Source of the DNA: Tyzzerella sp963558545
GTDB lineage: Bacteria; Bacillota; Clostridia; Lachnospirales; CAG-274
Length of the DNA stretch: 22,497 nt
Assembly: GCF_963558545.1 (NCBI RefSeq)
Contig: NZ_CAUWHO010000035.1
Location: 1-22,497 of the forward strand
Direction of reading: 5' to 3'
Positions 1-7,439 of the stretch are shown piece after piece. The notes beneath the pieces are model-generated. The model did no database searches. It was not told the DNA's origin and was given only the letters and a program-made list of their open reading frames with translations. The translations under genes were made by a program, and so were the position numbers. Position 1 is the first letter of the stretch. Every line of letters starts with the position of its first letter.

Positions 1-93
1 ATTTATAGGCTCATCTGCTATTTTTTAAATATCTTAATAATTTCATTTAGTAAAAATGCTGATAATATTTCTTAACCACAATTATTTTAATTT

Positions 94-131
94 AAAGTAT
101 GTAACAGTAGATTACATACTTTTATTTTGTA
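94..131 (+). terminator. Intrinsic terminator-like hairpin
   Basis: An 11-bp perfect stem (AAAGTATGTAA at 94-104, TTACATACTTT at 112-122) encloses a 7-base loop. On the plus strand it runs into the T-rich tract CTTTTATTTTG, so it best fits a terminator for a plus-strand gene lying left of the window. The minus-strand side is less T-rich. The stem is AT-rich, so strength is uncertain. Confidence 0.5.
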
Positions 132-231
132 TAATTTACCCTTACAATTCCAAGTATAACTTCTGTTTTATTTTCTTTTTTCACTATTTCAGGTCTTATC
201 TTTAATTAATTCTTCTCCTTGTAAAAATTGA
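132..231. other. Non-coding stretch, nothing recognised
   Basis: Together with the two flanking hairpins this makes up the 308-base gene-free left edge. No RNA gene, promoter or convincing coding frame was found. A short minus-strand frame ending at 122 has protein-like codons but no start. Confidence 0.4.
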
Positions 232-300
232 ACAAACAAAAAAAGTTGTATAATGTTTAACTTTAGTGATTTTTACGCTAACTTAAATACATTATACAAC
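232..300 (-). terminator. Intrinsic terminator of the rsgA to AI-2E operon
   Basis: A 12-bp perfect inverted repeat (GTTGTATAATGT at 245-256, ACATTATACAAC at 289-300) lies 8 bases past the stop codon of the last minus-strand gene. TTAA continues the pairing after a 2-base bulge. On the minus strand the hairpin is followed by seven T residues and then GTTTGTT (244 down to about 231), the arrangement of a rho-independent terminator. The loop is long, about 22-32 bases. Confidence 0.7.
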
Positions 301-308
301 CTTCTTAA

Positions 309-1577
309 TTAAGATATTTGTTTTTTTAGTCTACGTCTTTTATATATTCTAGATGAAAATAATTTTATTGTAGCAAATACAGGAATAGCAAAAACCATAC
401 CCCATAAACCAAATAAATTACCTGTAATAGATAGAGCTATAATAACAACAACAGGGCTAAGCTCTACACTTTCACCTACCACTTTTGGTGCAATAAATAT
501 TGTATCTACTTGTTGTAAAGCTATCATACCGATAGTTGCATATAGAGCTTGCATAGGCTCACCACTTATAAGCGCAACACATATAGCTAATAAAAATCCT
601 ACTAATGCGCCAAAATATGGTATTACATTAGAAAAACCAGATATTATACCTATAATAACGGCAAATTTTAATCCAATAGCAGATAATACAATACTTATAA
701 GTATTGCCATAATAGAAGCATCTAATAGCATACCTCTTATATAACCAGAAAATACTGCGTGTACATCTCCTAAACCATCTTTTACAACAGTGTAAAATCT
801 TTTAGGTAAAAATGTAATACATACATTTTCTAATTTTTCTTTTATAACTTTTTTGTCCTTTAAGAAATAAAAGCAAATTACTATACTAATAAGAACATTA
901 ACTATACCATTACCTATATTTGTTATTATAGATATAATATTATTCCCAATATCATATACAAAAGATGAAAAACTTTTTGTTATTTTATTAAGATGTGGAG
1001 AAATGTATTCTTCAAAAATTTCATTGCTAATTAATTCTCCATCTATCTTATTATAAAACTTTAGTAAATCTTGTTGAAATCCAGATATAGATGTTGTTAT
1101 ATATGTTGTTATATTGTCTATAAAACTTCCTGCACCACTTTTACTTATGCTATTTACTAACACCATACTAAGTACAACTACAACTAGTACTATCGATAAG
1201 TATGTTAGTATAGTACCTTCTAATCTTCCTTTTGTTTCAACTTTTTCTTTTTTATTACGTCTTTTTTTATTTTTTTTGTTACTTTTAACTTTTTCAATTT
1301 TTTCTTTTAAATATTTATCATATACTTTTTCATATTTAATTTGAAAAAAATCAACAACAGGGTCTAATAAATACGCCAATACAAATGCTATAACAACAAC
1401 TATAATAGTAGATAAAAACCAACTTAACCCATTTTGTATATTTTCAAATATTATACCTAAATTTTTTAAAACATATGCAAAAAAATCTATTCCATATTTT
1501 AAGGCGTATAACATCACTAATGTAACTACTATATGAAAAGATATTATTAAATATTTTTTATTCCACGGTAATTTCAT
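309..1577 (-). CDS. AI-2E family transporter (integral membrane protein)
   Basis: This 422-residue multi-pass membrane protein belongs to the AI-2E transporter family (also called UPF0118/PerM). Family members include exporters of small molecules and Na+/H+ antiporters, so the substrate cannot be read from sequence. Hydrophobic segments lie at about 8-28, 52-76, 122-143, 213-240, and a dense block at 285-410. A strongly basic loop (KNKKRRNKKEK, about 102-112) follows the second segment and should be cytoplasmic. The C-terminal family signature is present: PYFGALVG (320-327), then APKVVGESVELSP, and GLWGMVFAIPV. An AGGAG site at 1586-1590 overlaps the pepD stop region and supports this start. 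It is the last gene of the minus-strand run, 11 bases after pepD, with a terminator immediately downstream. Confidence 0.88.
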   Translation of the reverse strand: MKLPWNKKYLIISFHIVVTLVMLYALKYGIDFFAYVLKNLGIIFENIQNGLSWFLSTIIVVVIAFVLAYLLDPVVDFFQIKYEKVYDKYLKEKIEKVKSNKKNKKRRNKKEKVETKGRLEGTILTYLSIVLVVVVLSMVLVNSISKSGAGSFIDNITTYITTSISGFQQDLLKFYNKIDGELISNEIFEEYISPHLNKITKSFSSFVYDIGNNIISIITNIGNGIVNVLISIVICFYFLKDKKVIKEKLENVCITFLPKRFYTVVKDGLGDVHAVFSGYIRGMLLDASIMAILISIVLSAIGLKFAVIIGIISGFSNVIPYFGALVGFLLAICVALISGEPMQALYATIGMIALQQVDTIFIAPKVVGESVELSPVVVIIALSITGNLFGLWGMVFAIPVFATIKLFSSRIYKRRRLKKQIS

Positions 1578-1588
1578 TTAACTATCTC

Positions 1589-3034
1589 CTATTTTAATTC
1601 TTTTAAAAGGTTTAGTAAAAATTCCCAAGTTCTATCTATAGAAGATATACTTGCTCTTTCATCTGGAGTATGTATATCATATAAATTTGGACCAAAAGAT
1701 ATTAAATCTAATTGTGGCATCTTTTCTGAAAATAGTCCACATTCTAACCCTGCGTGTATAATTTGTAATTCTGGCTCTTTTTCATACATTTTTTTATATA
1801 TGTTTATACATTTATCTCTAACCAAAGACTTTTCCTTATATTCCCAAGCTGGATAAGAACCTCTAAATTCTATTTTACCTTTCATACTATTTATAAGTAA
1901 TTCAACTTGCTCCATTATAAGCTCTTTTTTAGAAGAAACAGCACTTCTTATGGAAGATACAATTTGTATACTACTATCTGTAGTTCTAACTACACCTAAA
2001 TTTATAGAGCTTTCTACAAGGCCTTCTATATTAGTACTCATAGTTTGTACACCATTAGGGAATAACATCAATGCTGTTATTATTTTCTTAAAATCTTCTT
2101 TACTAAAAGATTTATTAAAGTTTTCCACTTTTTCTAATCTTAATGATAGATTAGGGTCTGTATTTTTGTATTCCTCTTTATATACATTTTCTATTTTTTT
2201 AATTTTTTCTTTTAATAAGTTTAAATTATTATCATCTATAGAAATAGTAGCTTCTGCTTCTCTAGGTATAGCATTGTCTTTAGAGCCACCTTCTATTTTA
2301 TTTAAAGAAAAATCTATATCTTTAGATAAAGTGTTTAATAATCTTGCTAAAAGTTTATTAGAATTGCCTCTTCCTTTATTAACATCTATACCAGAATGCC
2401 CGCCCATTAAGCCATAAACACCAACACAATAAGACGATTTCTTATTATCTTCAAAGTTTACTGGTATTTCTATGTCACATTTTACACCACCAGCACAACC
2501 AACAGTAAATATACCTTCTTCATCAGAATCTATATTTAAAAATACAGTAGCATTTAAATCATTAGTTTCTAAAGCGCTTACCCCTTCCATACCAGATTCT
2601 TCACAAGCTGTAAAAATAGCTTCTATTGGTGGATGTGGTATATCATTAGAATCTAATAATGCTAAAGTCATAGCAACAGCTATGCCATTATCAGAACCTA
2701 AAGTTGTTCTATCTGCTTTTATAAAATCTCCATCATATATTATTTTGATAGGGTCTTTAAAAAAATCGTGTTCTACATCTTTATTTTTTTCACACACCAT
2801 ATCTGTATGTCCTTGTATAGCTACCACTCGACTCTTTTCATAACCATTTGTACCAGGTTTTTTTATAACAACATTATAAGTTTCATCTATTCTAACTTCT
2901 AAATTTCTTTCTTTAGCAAAATTTACTAAATATTCACTTATAGCTTTTTCGTGAAAGCTTGGTCTAGGTATTTTACTTATTTCTTCAAAAAAGTAAAACA
3001 CTTTAGCACTTTTTAATTCACATACTTTATTCAT
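1589..3034 (-). CDS. pepD: Aminoacyl-histidine dipeptidase (Xaa-His dipeptidase, M20 family)
   Basis: This 481-residue cytosolic zinc peptidase is predicted to hydrolyse Xaa-His and other dipeptides, returning amino acids to the pool. Visible M20 features are the metal-binding HTD (H76, D78), bridging Asp in LGSDNG (D115), the catalytic EE pair in TACEESG (E145, E146), NIDSDEEG (167-174), GGHSG in the lid domain (211-215), HAGLECG (427-433) and DIHTPDE near the C terminus. Length matches full-size PepD. A GGAGGG site sits a few bases upstream of the ATG. The gene starts 25 bases after the UPF0210 gene and is followed 11 bases later by the AI-2E gene, so it is probably co-transcribed. No residue appears missing. 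The symbol rests on family resemblance. Confidence 0.93.
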   Translation of the reverse strand: MNKVCELKSAKVFYFFEEISKIPRPSFHEKAISEYLVNFAKERNLEVRIDETYNVVIKKPGTNGYEKSRVVAIQGHTDMVCEKNKDVEHDFFKDPIKIIYDGDFIKADRTTLGSDNGIAVAMTLALLDSNDIPHPPIEAIFTACEESGMEGVSALETNDLNATVFLNIDSDEEGIFTVGCAGGVKCDIEIPVNFEDNKKSSYCVGVYGLMGGHSGIDVNKGRGNSNKLLARLLNTLSKDIDFSLNKIEGGSKDNAIPREAEATISIDDNNLNLLKEKIKKIENVYKEEYKNTDPNLSLRLEKVENFNKSFSKEDFKKIITALMLFPNGVQTMSTNIEGLVESSINLGVVRTTDSSIQIVSSIRSAVSSKKELIMEQVELLINSMKGKIEFRGSYPAWEYKEKSLVRDKCINIYKKMYEKEPELQIIHAGLECGLFSEKMPQLDLISFGPNLYDIHTPDERASISSIDRTWEFLLNLLKELK

Positions 3035-3059
3035 AAATTATCCCTCCATTATTTGCTTG

Positions 3060-4418
3060 TTAATTTTTAAAACTATGGATAGGTGCTGGTATTCTTCCTC
3101 CACGTTTAATAAAATCTTCACATCTAGCTTTATTTACAGGCATTATAGGTGCTTCTCCTAAAAGGCCTCCAAAAGATACCATTTCTCCAACATCTTTACC
3201 TATAACAGGTATTATCCTAACTGCTGTTGTTTTATTATTAACCATACCTATGGCCATTTCATCTGCTATTATTGCAGATATTGTATGCTCGCTAGTATCT
3301 CCTGGTATAGCAACCATATCAAGTCCAACAGAACAAACACAAGTCATAGCTTCCAACTTATCTAATGTTAAAAATCCTTTTTTTGCAGCATCTATCATTG
3401 CGTGGTCTTCACTAACTGGTATAAATGCACCACTAAGTCCACCAACATAAGAAGATGCCATAACCCCACCTTTTTTTACGTTATCATTTAATATGGCAAG
3501 AGCGGCAGTTGTGCCGTGAGCACCTGCATATTCTAATCCCATTTCATTAAATATCTCTGCTATACTATCTCCAACAGCTGGAGTTGGTGCAAGAGATAAA
3601 TCTATTATACCAAAAGGTACATTAAGTCTTTTAGATGCCTCTGATGCTACTAATTGTCCTACTCTTGTTATTTTAAATGCCGTCTTTTTAACTGTTTCAC
3701 AAAGTATTTCAAAATCTTTTCCTTTTACTTCCTCTAAAGCTTTTTTTACAACACCAGGTCCACTAACTCCAACATTTATAACTAAATCTCTTTCTGATAC
3801 ACCGTGAAAAGCACCTGCCATAAATGGATTATCGCCAACAGCATTACAAAATACAACAAATTTTGCACAAGCCATAGAGCTATTATCTTTTGTAAGATAT
3901 GCCATTTCTTTAATTATTTCACCCATTTTTCTTACAGCATTCATATTAATACCATACCTAGATGAGCCAACACAAACAGATGAACAAACTCTCTCTGTAC
4001 TAGCTAAAGCCTCAGGTATGCTTCTAACAAGGTTTATATCTGAATTTGTACTACCTTTTTCTATTAATGCAGAATACCCACCTATAAAATTTACCCCTAC
4101 ATCTTTTGCTGCTTTATCTAAAGTTTTGGCTATTTCTACAAAATCTTGTTGTTTATGGTCTAAACCTATAAGCCCTATCGGTGTAACAGCTATTCTTTTA
4201 TTTACTATAGGTATACCGTATTCCTTAGCTATATCATCACCTACGGATACTAAATTTTTTGCATTTTTTGTTATTTTATCATAAATTTTATCTTTTAATT
4301 TATTTATATCAGAATCTATACAATCTAAAAGACTAATACCCATAGTTATTGTCCTAACATCTAAGTTAGATTCTTCTATCATTTTATTAGTTTCTTGTAT
4401 TTCATAGTTGGTTAACAT
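3060..4418 (-). CDS. UPF0210 / PFL-like protein (DUF711), unknown function
   Basis: I chose the ATG at 4416-4418 (MLTNYEIQ..., 452 residues) because a GGGAGGG site lies just upstream. The frame is open further upstream, but that extension would overlap the ACT gene. The sequence carries the family's typical blocks: VRTITMGISLLDC, NKRIAVTPI, GGYSALIEKG, STERVCSSVCVGS, and long glycine-rich stretches towards the C terminus (GAHGTTAALAIL, SYVGGLSGAFIPVSED, FGGLLGEAPIMPVN). The family is described as structurally related to pyruvate formate-lyase-type barrels, but I see no glycyl-radical motif and its biochemical role is not established. It lies 19 bases downstream of a small ACT-domain gene. The pair is a recurrent gene neighbourhood in Firmicutes, so the ACT protein is probably a partner or regulator. 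Confidence 0.9.
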   Translation of the reverse strand: MLTNYEIQETNKMIEESNLDVRTITMGISLLDCIDSDINKLKDKIYDKITKNAKNLVSVGDDIAKEYGIPIVNKRIAVTPIGLIGLDHKQQDFVEIAKTLDKAAKDVGVNFIGGYSALIEKGSTNSDINLVRSIPEALASTERVCSSVCVGSSRYGINMNAVRKMGEIIKEMAYLTKDNSSMACAKFVVFCNAVGDNPFMAGAFHGVSERDLVINVGVSGPGVVKKALEEVKGKDFEILCETVKKTAFKITRVGQLVASEASKRLNVPFGIIDLSLAPTPAVGDSIAEIFNEMGLEYAGAHGTTAALAILNDNVKKGGVMASSYVGGLSGAFIPVSEDHAMIDAAKKGFLTLDKLEAMTCVCSVGLDMVAIPGDTSEHTISAIIADEMAIGMVNNKTTAVRIIPVIGKDVGEMVSFGGLLGEAPIMPVNKARCEDFIKRGGRIPAPIHSFKN

Positions 4419-4437
4419 TAATTTCCCTCCCAAATTA

Positions 4438-4707
4438 TTAAATTCTGTGCATACTATCAAATATGTCGGCTCTTTGTAATTTTATTTCTACGCCAATATT
4501 TTTTGCCACTTGTTCTATACCTTCTATAACTTGACTAAATTTATCATCTACATTGGATATATCTACCACCATAGTCATATTAAAATATCCATCAAGTATA
4601 TGCTGAGATATTTCTAATATATTAATTTCATTTTTTGATAAAAATCCACAAACTTCTGCTATAATACCTATATTATCTTTACCTATTACACTAATTATAC
4701 CTTTCAT
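4438..4707 (-). CDS. Small ACT-domain protein (UPF0237)
   Basis: An 89-residue protein consisting essentially of one ACT domain: beta strand MKGIISVIGKDNIGIIAEVCGFLSKNEINILEIS at the N terminus, then a second strand (FNMTMVVDIS) and a helix. ACT domains bind amino acids or other small ligands and usually regulate a partner protein. The GKDNIGI element at residues 9-15 is the usual ligand-loop region. A GGAGGG site precedes the ATG. It is followed after 19 bases by the UPF0210 gene, the usual partner of this family, and preceded by thiN with a 33-base gap. The ligand is unknown. Confidence 0.9.
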   Translation of the reverse strand: MKGIISVIGKDNIGIIAEVCGFLSKNEINILEISQHILDGYFNMTMVVDISNVDDKFSQVIEGIEQVAKNIGVEIKLQRADIFDSMHRI

Positions 4708-4740
4708 AATTAACCCTCCAAAATTTTTATATTTTATATT

Positions 4741-5373
4741 TTAATCATTAGATTTCATAACTAATAAATACCCTTTTTGTATGGAAACACTAGCTATGCT
4801 ATTTTCCATAACATTGCTAACACCCAAAGATTTGCCTATACTCATAGTAGCATTTTTTAAAGGATATTCTAGCCCTATTGTAGTTACACCTTCAACAAAT
4901 GTAGTAATAGGGATTAATGATACTAAATCACCTTTTTGTCCTATTATTTCTATACTACTAGATATTATATTTATTTGGTTATTACTATCTATAATTGTTG
5001 CCTTAACATTAGCTTCTTCTGCCTTTATTAAAAGATTTATATTTGTCAACGTATGGTCTAGCCTTGTCCCAGTAGCACCTAAAATTATTATTTCATTTGC
5101 ACCTAACGATATTGCAAAATCTATACAAAGCTCCATATCTGTTTCATCTTTTTTTGTGGCAAATTTTTTAAAAGTTACATTTTTAGTTTTATAAAACTGT
5201 ATTATTTGTGGTATAGAAGAATCTAAATCTCCCAATATATAATGTGGTATAATACCCTCTTCAAATAAATATTTGCTACCACCATCACAACATATAATTA
5301 TATCATTAGATTTTAAAATTTTTTGTATACCTTCATTATATATATTACCACTACCTACAATCAAAACTCTCAT
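4741..5373 (-). CDS. thiN: Thiamine pyrophosphokinase
   Basis: This 210-residue enzyme is predicted to transfer pyrophosphate from ATP to thiamine, giving thiamine diphosphate. The frame is open back to 5457, but the start is placed at the ATG at 5371-5373 (MRVLIVGSGN). That gives the normal family length and avoids a 28-residue extension into rpe. A GGGTGAT site overlaps the rpe stop. Motifs visible are CCDGGSKYL (DGG 30-32), ILGDLDSS (GDLDS 48-52), KKDETDMELC (acidic Mg/ATP site, 74-83) and GATGTRLDHTLTN (99-111). The C-terminal half is the usual beta-sandwich with PLKNATMSIGKSLGVSN. Only 4 bases separate it from rpe, implying translational coupling. rsgA-rpe-thiN is a common Firmicute order. 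Confidence 0.92.
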   Translation of the reverse strand: MRVLIVGSGNIYNEGIQKILKSNDIIICCDGGSKYLFEEGIIPHYILGDLDSSIPQIIQFYKTKNVTFKKFATKKDETDMELCIDFAISLGANEIIILGATGTRLDHTLTNINLLIKAEEANVKATIIDSNNQINIISSSIEIIGQKGDLVSLIPITTFVEGVTTIGLEYPLKNATMSIGKSLGVSNVMENSIASVSIQKGYLLVMKSND

Positions 5374-5377
5374 AATA

Positions 5378-6040
5378 TCACCCAAACTTTTTAAATATCT
5401 CATTATATTCCTTAATAATACTAGACTTGTCCTCTTTTTCAAATATATCAGAACCAACTACTATAACGTTAGCACCTGCTTCTAAAACTTTATCTACATT
5501 ATCTATTTTTATACCACCGTCTACCTCTAGCTCACAATTTAAGTTATTTTCATATATGTAATCTCTTAATGCAGATATTTTTTCAAGGCTATTTTCCATA
5601 AATTTTTGTCCACCAAATCCAGGTTCTACACTCATAACAAGTACTAAATCTAAATATTTTATATATGGTAATAGCTCTTTATAGCTTGTGTTTGGTTTTA
5701 TAGTCATTCCAACCTTTTTATTAGCATCTTTTATTTTTTTTATTATTTCCATATGTTCATTAGTTGCCTCAAAATGAAAATTTATAATATCACAACCTAA
5801 AGATATAAATTCATCTATGTATCTTTCTGGTTTTTCAATCATAAAATGTGCATCTAACACCATATTAGTAGCTTTTCTAATACTTTTTATAACAGGCATA
5901 CCAATAGATATATTAGGTACAAACATACCATCCATAACGTCTATATGTACATATTGTATACCTTCTTTTTCCAATATTTTTAGTTCTTCTTCTAATCTTA
6001 CAAAATTTGCAGATAATATAGAGGGAGATAATTTAATCAT
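5378..6040 (-). CDS. rpe: Ribulose-phosphate 3-epimerase
   Basis: A 220-residue TIM-barrel enzyme that interconverts ribulose 5-phosphate and xylulose 5-phosphate in the pentose phosphate pathway. Active-site elements are all present: PSILSANF (6-13), the metal ligands in VHIDVMDG (H32, D34), AHFMIE (H65), SVEPGFGGQKF (137-147), the second Asp in EVDGGI (D174), and the phosphate-binding VVGSDIF near residue 195. Length is normal. An AAAGGA site about 10 bases upstream lies inside the end of rsgA, and the two genes are 4 bases apart. thiN follows 4 bases downstream, so the three genes form a tight translational unit. Confidence 0.96.
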   Translation of the reverse strand: MIKLSPSILSANFVRLEEELKILEKEGIQYVHIDVMDGMFVPNISIGMPVIKSIRKATNMVLDAHFMIEKPERYIDEFISLGCDIINFHFEATNEHMEIIKKIKDANKKVGMTIKPNTSYKELLPYIKYLDLVLVMSVEPGFGGQKFMENSLEKISALRDYIYENNLNCELEVDGGIKIDNVDKVLEAGANVIVVGSDIFEKEDKSSIIKEYNEIFKKFG

Positions 6041-6044
6041 ATTT

Positions 6045-6905
6045 TTAGTTCCTTTCTAACATTTCATTTAATAATTTTGTGTATCTATTATATCTTTCTT
6101 TAGATATATTTTTACCTATTTGCCCTTTTATAGCACAGTTTGGCTCGTGGATATGCTTGCAATCATAAAATTTACAATCACCTAAAAAGTATTTAAATTC
6201 TTTAAAATATTTATCTAAGTCATTTTCTAAAAAGTCCATATTTAAAGATGTAAACCCTGGTGAATCTACAATATAAGTATGTTCCCAAGCCTCTAGTAGT
6301 TCAACCTGTCTTGTTGTGTGTTTACCACGCTCTATTTTTTTACTTATATCCCCTGTCCTTAAGCTTGCATTTGGCAATATATAGTTTATTAAGCTAGATT
6401 TTCCTACACCAGAAGGACCTGCAAAAACTGTTACTTTTCTATCCATAAAGTTTTTTAAATCTTGTATACCTATATTTTTTATAGTACTTGTAAAAATTAT
6501 AGGATATATATCTTTATATAAAGATTTTATATATGTAATATCTTCTTCATTAGCTAAATCACATTTATTAATACATATTATTATATTTTCAACACTTTGG
6601 CTTTCTGCCAATACTAAAAACCTATCTAATAAATCTATATTTATGTTGGGGCTAATTATAGAAAAAGTAATAATTGCACAATCTATATTAGACACTCTAG
6701 GTCTAATAAGTATGTTTTTTCTTTCTAGTATTTCTTCTATAATACCTTTGTTGTCTTCTAATAAAGATATTTTTACATAATCTCCAACTGTTGGTGTTAT
6801 TTTATTTTTTCTAAAAATACCTCTAACAGAACATTCTACTATCCCATTATTAGTATCAATAAAATATAACCCTCCAACACCTTTTATTATTCTTCCTTCT
6901 ATCAT
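6045..6905 (-). CDS. rsgA: Ribosome small-subunit biogenesis GTPase RsgA
   Basis: A 286-residue circularly permuted GTPase that acts in late 30S subunit maturation. An N-terminal OB-fold (about 1-65) precedes the G domain in the permuted order G4-G1-G3: NKCD at 113-116, the P-loop GPSGVGKS at 163-170, GKHTTR at 194-199 (switch I/G2), and DSPG at 214-217. The C-terminal zinc-binding region has C244, C249, H251 and C257 with spacing typical of RsgA. A GAGGT site sits about 6 bases upstream of the ATG. It heads the minus-strand run that continues with rpe and thiN. The prpC-prkC phosphatase/kinase pair that often precedes rsgA in Firmicutes is absent here, because a divergent metal-resistance operon lies upstream. 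Confidence 0.96.
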   Translation of the reverse strand: MIEGRIIKGVGGLYFIDTNNGIVECSVRGIFRKNKITPTVGDYVKISLLEDNKGIIEEILERKNILIRPRVSNIDCAIITFSIISPNINIDLLDRFLVLAESQSVENIIICINKCDLANEEDITYIKSLYKDIYPIIFTSTIKNIGIQDLKNFMDRKVTVFAGPSGVGKSSLINYILPNASLRTGDISKKIERGKHTTRQVELLEAWEHTYIVDSPGFTSLNMDFLENDLDKYFKEFKYFLGDCKFYDCKHIHEPNCAIKGQIGKNISKERYNRYTKLLNEMLERN

Positions 6906-6991
6906 ATATACCTCGCAAAAATTTCTTATGTTAATTATTATATAATATTATTATATTTTATACAATATTTAAACATATAAAAATTTTAATA

Positions 6992-7020
6992 TTGACAAAA
7001 AAAATAGAGTATATTATAAT
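6992..7020 (+). promoter_or_regulatory. Promoter of the arsR-cadA operon
   Basis: A perfect -35 TTGACA (6992-6997) and perfect -10 TATAAT (7015-7020) are separated by 17 bases, the ideal sigma-A spacing. Transcription would start around 7026-7028, inside the adjacent inverted-repeat operator. Such a strong core promoter fits a unit held off by a repressor. Confidence 0.85.
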
Positions 7021-7024
7021 TAAC

Positions 7025-7044
7025 ATATGAACAATTATTCATAT
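7025..7044. promoter_or_regulatory. ArsR/SmtB-type operator
   Basis: The 20-base inverted repeat ATATGAACAATTATTCATAT has arms that match except at one symmetric pair (C against A in the inner part). Its half-site pattern (ATGAACA...TTCAT) resembles the smt/czr/cad operators bound by ArsR/SmtB-family repressors. It begins 5 bases after the -10 box and ends 2 bases before the ribosome-binding site, so a bound dimer would cover the transcription start. Confidence 0.75.
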
Positions 7045-7059
7045 ATAGGAGGTGTTTAC

Positions 7060-7434
7060 TTGAAAGAACAAAATAAAATTGAAACTTGTGAATGTTTTAA
7101 TAATGAAACTGTTGAGATGATAAAAAGTAATTCCTTATCAGATGAAATAATATATGATATGGCAGATTTTTTTAAAGTATTTTCAGACTCTACTAGGGTT
7201 AAAATTTTATATGCCCTATTAGAAAGCGATTTATGTGTTGGCGATTTAGTAAAATCTTTAGATATGAACCAATCTGCAGTATCTCACCAGCTTAGAATAC
7301 TTAGACAAAATAATATAGTAAAATTTAAAAAAGAAGGTAAAGCAGTTATCTATTCTCTAGATGACTCCCACGTTTTTGAAATTTTAAGCCAAGGGTTATC
7401 GCATTTAATGCACAAAATTAATTATGAGGAGTGA
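7060..7434 (+). CDS. ArsR/SmtB/CadC-family metal-sensing repressor
   Basis: This winged-helix repressor is predicted to bind the operator just upstream and release it when a thiophilic or zinc-like metal binds. I chose the TTG at 7060-7062 (124 residues) because AGGAGG lies 7 bases upstream. An ATG at 7027 lies inside the operator, has no ribosome-binding site and is rejected. The helix-turn-helix region is SAVSHQLRILRQNN. Two metal-site signatures are visible. One is an alpha3-type site, with DLCVGDL (Cys and Asp as in SmtB) and N-terminal CEC (C10, C12). The other is an alpha5 site, D-x-H followed by H-x2-H (DSHVFEILSQGLSHLMH), spaced exactly as in CzrA/SmtB. The CadC-type second Cys (CVC) is a Gly here. 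cadA follows within 5 bases, so sensor and pump are co-expressed. Confidence 0.9.
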   Translation: MKEQNKIETCECFNNETVEMIKSNSLSDEIIYDMADFFKVFSDSTRVKILYALLESDLCVGDLVKSLDMNQSAVSHQLRILRQNNIVKFKKEGKAVIYSLDDSHVFEILSQGLSHLMHKINYEE

Positions 7435-7439
7435 TGTTT

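Noticed and set aside
122..205. Short minus-strand frame with protein-like residues (PEIVKKENKTEVILGIVRV) ending at 122
   Set aside because: About 27 codons, no ATG/GTG/TTG start with a properly spaced ribosome-binding site, and no family resemblance; could be a gene remnant but unsupported.
5374..5457. 28-residue N-terminal extension of thiN
   Set aside because: It overlaps the rpe 3' end and makes the enzyme longer than the family; the ATG at 5373 is better placed.
7027..7059. N-terminal extension of the repressor from ATG at 7027
   Set aside because: It lies inside the operator, starts at or beside the expected transcription start, has no ribosome-binding site, and would bypass the AGGAGG/TTG start at 7060.
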